64,000 nt of DNA from Cherax quadricarinatus (Eukaryota; Arthropoda; Malacostraca; Decapoda; Parastacidae). This document shows, one piece after another, positions 49,201 to 60,700 of the stretch (its first letter is position 1; each line of letters starts with the position of its first letter). A program made the translations under genes and the position numbers. The stretch spans positions 1-64,000 of the forward strand of contig NW_027197021.1 in NCBI RefSeq assembly GCF_038502225.1. The letters are read 5' to 3'. Under the pieces are notes generated by a model. It did not search any database. It was not told the DNA's origin and worked only from the letters and a program-made list of their open reading frames with translations.

Positions 49201-52200
49201 TGTGTACTTCACTGTTGTTCCTCTCCCCAGACTGTGTACTTCACTGTTGTTCCCCTCACTGTGTACTTCACTGTTGTTCCCCTCCCCAGGCTGTGTACTT
49301 CACTGTTGTTCCCCTCCCCAGGCTGTGTACTTCACTGTTGTTCCCCTCCCCACTGTTGTTCCCCTCCCCAGGCTGTGTACTTCACTGTTGTTCCACTCCC
49401 CAGACTGTGTACTTCACAGTTGTTCCCCTCCCCAGACTGTGTACTTCACTGTTGTTCCACTCCCCCGGCTGTGAACATCACTGGTGTTCCCCTCCCCAGA
49501 CTGTGTACTTCACTGTTGTTCCCCTCCCCAGGCTGTGTACTTCACTGTTGTTCCCCTCCCCAGACTGTGTACTTCACTGTTGTTCCCCTCCCCAGACTGT
49601 GTACTTCACTGTTGTTCCCCTCCCCAGACTGTGTACTTCACTGTTGTTCCCCTCCCCAGACTGTGTACTTCACTGTTGTTCCCCTCCCCAGACTGTGTAC
49701 TTCACTGTTGTTCCCCTCCCCAGACTGTGTACTTCACTGTTGTTCCCCTCCCCAGGCTGTGTACTTCACTGTTGTTCCCCTCCCCAGACTGTGTACTTCA
49801 CTGTTGTTCCCCTCCCCAGACTGTGTACTTCACTGTTGTTCCCCTCCCCAGACTGTGTACTTCACTGTTGTTCCCCTCCCCAGTCTGTGTACTTCACTGT
49901 TGTTCCCCTCCCCAGACTGTGTACTTCACTGTTGTTCCCCTCCCCAGACTGTGTACTTCACTGTTGTGCCCCTCCCCAGACTGTGTACTTCACTGTTGTT
50001 CCCCTCCCCAGACTGTGTACTTCACTGTTGTTCCCCTCCCCAGACTGTGTACTTCACTGTTGTTCCCCTCCCCAGACTGTGTACTTCACTGTTGTTCCCC
50101 TCCCCAGACTGTGTACTTCACTGTTGTTCCTCTCCCCAGACTGTGTACTTCACTGTTGTTCCCCTCCCCAGACTGTGTACTTCACTGTTGTTCCCCTCCC
50201 CAGACTGTGTACTTCACTGTTGTTCCTCTCCCCAGACTGTGTACTTCACTGTTGTTCCCCTCCCCAGACTGTGTACTTCACTGTTGTTCCCCTCCCCAGA
50301 CTGTGTACTTCACTGTTGTTCCCCTCCCCAGACTGTGTACTTCACTGTTGTTCCCCTCCCCAGACTGTGTACTTCACTGTTGTTCCCCTCCCCAGACTGT
50401 GTACTTCACTGTTGTTCCCCCTCCCCAGACTGTGTACTTCACTGTTGTTCCCCTCCCCAGACTGTGTACTTCACTGTTGTTCCCCTCCCCAGACTGTGTA
50501 CTTCACTGTTGTTCCCCTCCCCAGACTGTGTACTTCACTGTTGTTCCCCTCCCCAGACTGTGTACTTCACTGTTGTTCCCCTCCCCAGACTGTGTACTTC
50601 ACTGTTGTTCCCCTCCCCAGACTGTGTACTTCACTGTTGTTCCCCTCCCCAGACTGTGTACTTCACTGTTGTTCCCCTCCCCAGACTGTGTACTTCACTG
50701 TTGTTCCCCTCCCCAGACTGTGTACTTCACTGTTGTTCCTCTCCCCAGACTGTGTACTTCACTGTTGTTCCCCTCCCCAGACTGTGTACTTCACATTTGT
50801 TCCCCTCCCCAGACTGTGTACTTCACTGTTGTTCCCCTCCCCAGACTGTGTACTTCACTGTTGTTCCCCTCCCCAGACTGTGTACTTCACTGTTGTTCCC
50901 CTCCCCAGACTGTGTACTTCACTGTTGTTCCCCTCCCCAGACTGTGTACTTCACTGTTGTTCCCCTCCCCAGACTGTGTACTTCACTGTTGTTCCCCTCC
51001 CCAGACTGTGTACTTCACTGTTGTTCCCCTCCCCAGTCTGTGTACTTCACTGTTGTTCCCCTCCACAGACTGTGTACTTCACTGTTGTTCCCCTCCCCAG
51101 ACTGTGTACTTCACTGTTGTTCCCCTCCCCAGACTGTGTACTTCACTGTTGTTCCCCTCCCCAGACTGTGTACTTCACTGTTGTTCCCCTCCCCAGGCTG
51201 TGTACTTCACTGTTGTTCCCCTCCCCAGGCTGTGTACTTCACTGTTGTTCCCCTCCCCAGGCTGTGTACTTCACTGTTGTTCCCCTCCCCAGGCTGTGTA
51301 CTTCACTGTTGTTCCCCTCCCCAGACTGTGTACTTCACTGTTGTTCCCCTCCCCAGGCATTGTACTTCACTGTTGTTCCCCTCCCCAGGCTGTGTACTTC
51401 ACTGTTGTTCCCCTCCCCAGACTGTGTACTTCACTGTTGTTCCCCTCCCCAGGCTGTGTACTTCACTGTTGTTCCCCTCCCCAGACTGTGTACTTCACTG
51501 TTGTTCCCCTCCCCAGGCTGTGTACTTCACTGTTGTTCCCCTCCCCAGGCTGTGTACTTCACTGTTGTTCCCCTCCCCAGGCTGTGTACTTCACTGTTGT
51601 TCCCCTCCTCCCCAGGCTGTGTACTTCACTGTTGTTCCCCTCCCCAGGCTGTGTACTTCACTGTTGTTCCCCTCCCCAGGCTGTGTACTTCACTGTTGTT
51701 CCCCTCCCCAGGCTGTGTACTTCACTGTTGTTCCCCTCCCCAGGCTGTGTACTTCACTGTTGTTCCCCTCCCCAGGCTGTGTACTTCACTGTTGTTCCCC
51801 TCCCCAGACTGTGTACTTCACTGTTGTTCCCCTCCCCAGGCTGTGTACTTCACTGTTGTTCCCCTCCCCAGGCTGTGTACTTCACTGTTGTTCCCCTCCC
51901 CAGACTGTGTACTTCACTGTTGTTCCCCTCCCCAGGCTGTGTACTTCACTGTTGTTCCCCTCCCCAGACTGTGTACTTCACTGTTGTTCCCCTCCCCAGG
52001 CTGTGTACTTCACTGTTGTTCCTCTCCCCACTGTTGGACTGTGTACTTCACTGTTGTTCCCCTCCCCAGGCTGTGTACTTCACTGTTGTTCCTCTCCCCA
52101 GACTGTGTACTTCACTGTTGTTCCCCTCCCCAGACTGTGTACTTCACTGTTGTTCCCCTCCCCAGGCTGTGTACTTCACTGTTGTTCCCCTCCCCAGGCT

Positions 52201-54685
52201 GTGTACTTCACTGTTGTTCCCCTCCCCAGGCTGTGTACTTCACTGTTGTTCCCCTCCCCAGACTGTGTACTTCACTGTTGTTCCCCTCCCCAGGCTGTGT
52301 ACTTCACTGTTGTTCCCCTCCCCAGACTGTGTACTTCACTGTTGTTCCCCTCCCCAGACTGTGTACTTCACTGTTGTTCCCCTCCCCAGGCTGTGTACTT
52401 CACTGTTGTTCCCCTCCCCAGGCTGTGTACTTCACTGTTGTTCCTCTCCCCAGACTGTGTACTTCACTGTTGTTCCTCCCCCCAGGCTGTGTACTTAACT
52501 GTTGTTCCTCTCCCCAGACTGTGTACTTCACTGTTGTTCCTCTCCCCAGACTGTGTACTTCACTTTTGTTCCCCTCCCCAGGCTGTGTACCTCACTGTTG
52601 TTCCCCTCCCCAGACTGTGTACTTCACTGTTGTTCCCCTCCCCAGACTGTGTACTTCACTGTTGTTCCCCTCCCCAGACTGTGTACTTCACTGTTGTTCC
52701 CCTCCCCAGACTGTGTACTTCACTGTTGTTCCCCTCCCCAGGCTGTGTACTTCACTGTTGTTCCCCTCCCCAGACTGTACTTCACTGTTGTTCCCCTCCC
52801 CAGGCAGTGTACTTCACTGTTGTTCCCCTCCCCAGACTGTGTACTTCACTGTTGTTCCTCTCCCCAGACTGTGTACTTCACTGTTGTTCCCCTCCCCAGG
52901 CTGTGTACTTCACTGTTGTTCCCCTCCCCAGGCTGTGTACTTCACTGTTGTTCCCCTCCCCAGGCTGTGTTCTTCACTGTTGTTCCCCTCCCCAGGCTGT
53001 GTACTTCACTGTTGTTCCTCTCCCCAGGCAGTGTACTTCACTGTTGTTCCCCTCCCCAGGCAGTGTACTTCACTGTTGTTCCTCTCCCCAGACTTTGTTC
53101 TTCACTGTTGTTCCCCTCCCCAGGCAGTGTACTTCACTGTTGTTCCTCTCCTCAGGCAGTGTACTTCACTGTTGTTCCTCTCCCCAGACTGTGTACTTCA
53201 CTGTTGTTCCCCTCCCCAGACTGTGTACTTCACTGTTGTTCCCCTCCCCAGACTGTGTACTTCACTATTGTTCCTCCCCCAGACTGTGTACTTCACTGTT
53301 GTTCCTCTCCCCAGACTGTGTACTTCACTGTTGTTCCCCTCCCCAGACTGTGTACTTCACTATTGTTCCTCCCCCAGACTGTGTACTTCACTGTTGTTCC
53401 TCTCCCCAGAATGTGTACTTCACTGTTGTTCCTCTCCCCAGACTGTGTACTTCACTGTTGTTCCTCTCCCCAGGCAGTGTACTTCACTGTTGTTCGTCTC
53501 CCCAGACTGTGTACTTCACTGTTGTTCCTCCCCCAGACTGTGTACTTCACTGTTTTTCCTCTCCCCAGACTGTGTACTTCACTATTGTTCCTCCTCCAGA
53601 CTGTGTACTTCACTGTTTTTCCTCTCCCCAGACTGTGTACTTCACTGTTGTTCCTCCCCCAGGCTGTGTACTTCACTGTTGTTCCTCCCACCAGGCTGTG
53701 TACTTCACTGTTGTTCCTCCCCCCAGGCTGTTAACTTCACTGTTCTTCTTCCCCCAGACTATATACTTCACTGTCGTTCCTTCCAGACTGTACTTCACTG
53801 TTGTTCCTCCCCCAGGCTGTGTACTTCACTGTTGTTCCTCCCCCAGGCTGTGTACTTCACTGTTGTTCCTCCCCCAGGCTGTGTACTTCACTGTTGTTCC
53901 TCCCCCAGGCTGTGTACTTAACTGTTGTTCCTCCCCCAGGCTGTGTACTTCACTGTTGTTCCTCCCCCCAGGCTGTGTACTTCACTGTTGTTCCTCCCCC
54001 CAGGCTGTGTACTTCACTGTTGTTCCTCGCCCCAGGCTGTGTACTTCACTGTTGTTCCTCCCCCCAGGCTGTGTACTTCACTGTTGTTCCTCCCCAGGCT
54101 GTGTACTTCACTGTTGTTCCTCCCCCAGACTGTGTACTTCACTGTTGTTCCTCCCCCCAGGCTGTGTACTTCACTGTTGTTCCTCCCCCCAGGCTGTGTA
54201 CTTCACTGCACTGTTCCCGTACACTGTTCTCATCATCCTCTTCGTCAGGGCTGTGACACTGCCAGGATGTCTTAATGGCATCTCCTTCTACATCACCCCA
54301 CGCTGGCAGTTCCTTCTTAATGCCAGGGTAAGTAGTGCCCACTTGCACCTCAGTGCCAGGGTAAGTAGTGCCTACTGGTACCTCAGTGCCAGGGTAAGTA
54401 GTGCCCACTCTCACCTTAGTGACAGGGTCTTTAGTGCCCACTAACACCTCCTCAGTGCCACAGTTGTTAATATACAAAATTTATAGGCTTTTTTTTAATG
54501 GTACATGTGTGGAATATGAAATACATTAGGTTATATACCGGCGATGGTGTGAAGTACAGGCACGTGTTGCAGGTCTGGGCTGATGCTGCCATGCAGATCT
54601 TCTTCTCTCTGGGACCTTGCTGGGGAGGACTCATCACCCTGGCCTCCTTCAACAAGTTCACCAATAACTGTCTCAGGTAACAAGA

Positions 54686-54730
<45 letters not shown>

Positions 54731-57700
54731 CGTAACTGGAAGTACGAACCTCATGATGTATTATGTTAATATTGGTGAAAAATAATTAACATTTACGTTA
54801 AATTTTTGCGAAATTTCAAGGATTTCCTTTAAATTTTTACTTAATGTCTCCCTCTGAAAAGTAATTTAGAGAGCACTGTAGCTTCCCTCTGGTGGCAGAC
54901 CCATCATTACAGGTCCATTAATGCCACTTAACGGCTCTTATTCCTTGGATTGAGCCTCAGCATTATACACATGTAGGTCTGATGACTCCCTGTGTATCAC
55001 CCTCTTACAGTAATCTTTGGTTTAGTTCTTAATTGTGATTGTAGTAATAATCTTACATGAATGTAATAACATCAACTTGATACATTTCAGTCGCTGTTCG
55101 ATCTGAGAAAAGTATCTGTGTATTGCATAACCCCAGCCTCCTGTACCTCAGTGCTTGTGAAGGGAATAGTGCAGAGTGCTGCATGTATTTCTAATGCAGT
55201 TAAATCTTAGCACTGAGGATATGAAGTGAATCAAAAAAGGCATTCACAAGTTATCGCATAGACACTAAGATACTAATTTATCTAATAAAAATTTCAAATT
55301 AGGACATTCACGGCCTGAAACTGATTCAAACCTGCCATTAAGAAACTCCATTTTGAGGCCGAGCTGAAGATGCATTCTCTTGTTATCTAAGGGAGACCAA
55401 TATCCTAAATTACACCAGCACACTAAGCAGCTTAGAATTTGTATCATAAAGTGATCAGCTTTCAGGGGTGAGGCCAATTGGTTATAATAATAATAATCAA
55501 AATTTAAGTAACTATGCAGGTAAATAACTAAGTTTTATTTCAACCTTGGGTGCATGACGTCCAGTTTATAACACTGGTCTTAAGAGCACACAAGACTAGT
55601 GTTGGTATAAGTCAGGATAACCCCATTAAATCAAACTGATAAATTTCTGATCAGACGAAACATTCTCCATTTACTTCACAGGAACCAGTTTGATTAATAA
55701 AGCTGCCACATTATAACTTGCACGACCCAACATCAAAGGCGAAGCTTCCTTTGTGGAAAACACATGGACACTAAAAGTTTAAAAGTGTGAAATTTGAAGT
55801 CGATAGGATGAGGCATTCTTGAGTTATGAGCGAAAGAGAAAAAAAAGGAAAAATTGGAGAAACAAATGTTTTTTTAGGAAATCTCTTAAAGGTCCTCCAA
55901 TAAGGATACTTTATAATAATAAAAACAGCAACTAATAATGATAATTTTTGGTGACAGGGATGCCATCTTCATCAGTGTTGCCAACTGTATGACCAGCTTC
56001 TTCTCTGGCTTCGTTATCTTCGGTATCGTTGGCTTCATGGCACACGAACTGGGTGTTGAAGTTGAGGAGGTGGCCGCTCAAGGTAAGTCACTATGACCCA
56101 TATGGGTTTGCCTTGTTTTGTATATAAAAATTACTTTTGTTAAAAAATAAAAGAGGTACAATACCCTGACTGGAACAATACACAAATAACCCGCACATAA
56201 GAGACTTGAAATCATGCTGGTGTGAGGTTTTTGATTCCTTGGTTCGAATCTGATTGCCATCCATTCTCTAGTGTAATATTTCATTCTTATGGTTTAATAT
56301 TCGCTTCTTCCTGTGATAATAATAATGTAATTATCTGTATATTAATGTTTAGGGATAGACAGTAATATTCTGTACCACATTGCATAATATTTATTGGTGT
56401 AGACAGTGTAGTATGCGGTGCCTCTTGTGTATAATATGTGGGATGACAGTGAAATATTCCGTGCCCCTACTGTAGACAGTGTAGTGTTCCGTGCCTCAGT
56501 GTGTGATACTCGTGTGTTTCAGGCGCTGGTCTGGCGTTCGTGGCATACCCTGAGGCAGTGGCTCGCTTGCCCATCTCTCCCCTGTGGTCAGTGTTGTTCT
56601 TCGTGATGCTTCTCACCTTGGGTATCGGCTCACAGTTCACCATCGTTCAGACGGTCATCACCTGCCTCGTCGACTTCCTGGGTCTACACAAGCACCACAA
56701 GTACGTCTCCGCCAAGTAATGTGTTGATAACCGTCAAGTAACGTGTTGATGGCAGTCAAGTAACGTGTTGATGGGTGTCAAGTAACGTGTTGATGGCAGT
56801 CAAGTAACATGTAGATGGCAGTCAAGTAACATGTTGATGGCTGTCAAGTAACGTGTAGATGGCAGTCAAGTAACATGTTGATGGCAGTCAAGTAACGTGT
56901 AGATGGCAGTCAAGTAACATGTTGATGGCAGTCAAGTAACGTGTAGATGGCTGTCAAGTAACGTGTAGATGGGAGTCAAGTAACGTGTTGATGGCTGTCA
57001 AGTAATGTGTTGATGGCAGTCAAGTAACGTGTTGATGGCAGTCAAGTAACGTGTTGATGACCGTCTAGTAACGTGTTGATGACCGTCAAGTAACGTGTTG
57101 ATGGCAGTCAAGTAACGTGTTGATGGCAGTCAAGTAACATGTTGATGGCAGTCAAGTAACGTGTTGATGGCAGTCAAGTAACGTGTTGATGGCAGTCAAG
57201 TAACATGTTGATGACCGTCAAGTAACGTGTTGATGGCAGTCAAGTAACGTGTTGATGGCAGTCAAGTAACGTGTTGATGGCAGTCAAGTAACGTGTTGAC
57301 GGCAGTCAAGTAACGTGTTGATGGCAGTCAAGTAACGTGTTGATGGCAGTCAAGTAACGTGTTGATGACCGTCTAGTAACGTGTTGATGACCGTCAAGTA
57401 ACGTGTTGATGGCAGTCAAGTAACATGTTGATGGCAGTCAAGTAACATGTTGATGGCTGTCAAGTAACATGTTGATGGCAGTCAAGTAACGTGTTGATGG
57501 CAGTCAAGTAACATGTTGATGACCGTCAAGTAACGTGTAGATGGCAGTCAAGTAACGTGTTGATGGCAGTCAAGTAACATGTTGATGGCAGTCAAGTAAC
57601 GTGTAGATGGCTGTCAAGTAACATGTTGATGGCAGTCAAGTAACGTGTTGATGGCAGTCAAGTAACGTGTTGATGGCAGTCAAGTAACGTGCTGATGGCA

Positions 57701-60700
57701 GTCAAGTAACGTGTTGATGGCAGTCAAGTAACGTGTTGATGGCAGTCAAGTAACGTGTTGATGGCAGTCAAGTAACGTGTTGATGGCAGTCAAGTAACGT
57801 GTTGATGGCAGTCAAGTAACGTGTTGATGGCAGTCAAGTAACGTGTTGATGGCAGTCAAGTAACGTGTTGATGGCAGTCAAGTAACGTGTTGATGGCAGT
57901 CAAGTAACGTGTTGATGGCAGTCAAGTAACATGTTGATGGCAGTCAAGTAACATGTTGATGGCAGTCAAGTAACATGTTGATGGCAGTCAAGTAACGTGT
58001 TGATGGCAGTCAAGTAACATGTTGATGGCAGTCAAGTAACGTGTTGATGGCAGTCAAGTAACATGTTGATGGCAGTCAAGTAACATGTTGATGGCAGTCA
58101 ATTAACGTGTTGATGGCAGTCAAGTAACATGTTGATGGCAGTCAATTAACGTGTTGATGGCAGTCAAGTAACATGTTGATGGCAGTCAATTAACGTGTTG
58201 ATGGCAGTCAATTAACGTGTTGATGGCAGTCAAGTAACATGTTGATGGCAGTCAAGTAACATGTTGATGGCAGTCAAGTAACGTGTTGATGACCGTCTCT
58301 TCAGTAATGAACATAAGTTTGAACTTTCTCTTCAGTAATGAACATAAGTTTGAACTTTCTCTTCAGTAATGAACATAAGTTTGAACTTTCTCTTCAGTAA
58401 TGAACATAAGTTTGAACTTTCTCTTCAGTAGTGAACATAAGTTTGAACTTTCTCTTCAGTAATGAACATAAGTTTGAACTTTCTCTTCAGTAGTGAACAT
58501 AAGTTTGAACTTTCTCTTCAGTAATGAACATAAGTTTGAACTTTCTCTTCAGTAATGAACATAAGTTTGAACTTTCTCTTCAGTAATGAACATAAGTTTG
58601 AACTTTCTCTTCAGTAATGAACATAATATCCATAATATACATAAATGACCTTCCAAATGCTTCGCAATTACTCAAACCCACACTATTTGCAGATAACACT
58701 ACATACGTCTTCTCTCACCCGAGCCCAGTCACGCTAGCCAATACTGTTAATACCGAATTACAGAAAATATCTACCTGGATGAGGACTAACAAACTTACAC
58801 TAAACATTGACAAAACCTACTTCATTCAGTTTGGTAACAGAGCTACAGATGTCCCTCTTAACATAATGATAAACGGATCACCTATCACAAAACTAACAGA
58901 GGGAAAATTCTTAGGAATCCACCTTGATAATAGACTCAAATTTCATACACATATACAACAAATTTCTAAGAAAATTTCCAAGACTGTAGGCATACTATCG
59001 AAGATACGGTACTATGTTCCACAGTCAGCCCTCCTGGCCCTATATCACTCTCTTATTTACCCCTATCTCACCTATGGAATTTGTGCATGGGGCTCAACAA
59101 CAATTAACCATCTCAGACCACTAATTACTCAACAAAAGGCTGCAGTTAGAATGATAACAAATTCTCACTACAGGCAGCACACTCCACCAATATTCAATAC
59201 ACTAAACCTACTCACCATACAAAACATCCATACTTATTACTGCACCTATTACATACATAGAACACTTAACTCTGATATTAACCCTCCCCTCAAACATCTC
59301 CTTGCCAACCTCAACAGAACACATGACCATAACACAAGGCACAGAATAAGTTTGAACTTTCTCTTCAGTAGTGAACATAAGTTTGAACTTTCTCTTCAGT
59401 AATGAACATAAGTTTGAACTTTCTCTTCAGTAATGAACATAAGTTTGAACTTTCTCTTCAGTAATGAACATAAGTTTGAACTTTAAATTAAATAAATAAG
59501 TTTGAACTTTCTCTTCAGTAGTGAACTTTCTCTTCAGTAATGAAAGATTTTGAACTTTCTCTTCAGTAATGAACATAAGTTTGAACTTTCTCTTCAGTAA
59601 TGAACATAAGTTTGAACTTTCTCTTCAGTAATGAACATAAGTTTGAACTTTCTCTTCAGTAATGAACATAAGTTTGAACTTTCTCTTCAGTAATGAACAT
59701 GATTTTGAACTTTCTCTTCAGTAATGAACGTAAGTTTGAACTTTCTCTTCAGTAATGAACATAAGTTTGAACTTTCTCTTCAGTAATGAACATAAGTTTG
59801 AACTTTCTCTTCAGTAATGAACATGATTTTGAACTTTCTCTTCAGTAATGAACATAAGTTTGAACTTTCTCTTCAGTAATGAACATAAGTTTGAACTTTC
59901 TCTTCAGTAATGAACATAAGTTTGAACTTTCTCTTCAGTAATGAACATAAGTTTGAACTTTCTCTTCAGTAATGAACATAAGTTTGAACTTTCTCTTCAG
60001 TAATGAACATAAGTTTGAACTTTCTCTTCAGTAATGAACATAAGTTTGACCTTTCTCTTCAGTAATGAACATAAGTTTGAACTTTCTCTTCAGTAATGAA
60101 CATAAGTTTGAATTTTCTCTTCAGTAGTGAACATAAGTTTGAACTTTCTCTTCAGTAATGAACATAAGTTTGAACTTTCTCTTCAGTAATGAACATAAGT
60201 TTGAACTTTCTCTTCAGTAATGAACATAAGTTTGAACTTTCTCTTCAGTAATGAACATAAGTTTGAACTTTCTCTTCAGTAATGAACATAAGTTTGAACT
60301 TTCTCTTCAGTAATGAACATAAGTTTGAACTTTCTCTTCAGTAATGAACATAAGTTTGAACTTTCTCTTCAGTAATGAACATAAGTTTGAACTTTCTCTT
60401 CAGTAATGAACATAAGTTTGAATTTTCTCTTCAGTAGTGAACATAAGTTTGAACTTTCTCTTCAGTAATGAACATAAGTTTGAACTTTCTCTTCAGTAAT
60501 GAACATAAGTTTGAACTTTCTCTTCAGTAATGAACATAAGTTTGAACTTTCTCTTCAGTAATGAACATAAGTTTGAACTTTCTCTTCAGTAATGAACATA
60601 AGTTTGAACTTTCTCTTCAGTAATGAACATAAGTTTGAACTTTCTCTTCAGTAGTGAACTTAAGTTTGAACTTTCTCTTCAGTAATGAACATAAGTTTGA

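Noticed and set aside
46974..53921. 2315-codon plus-strand ORF (and overlapping 2074-, 1004- and 812-codon ORFs)
   Set aside because: It is produced by a stop-free 32-bp tandem unit read in successive frames. Several frames are open at once, with no codon bias or domain.
58617..59402. Host gene of 261 codons in intron 8
   Set aside because: It is LINE RT sequence, and its first and last codons are array sequence.
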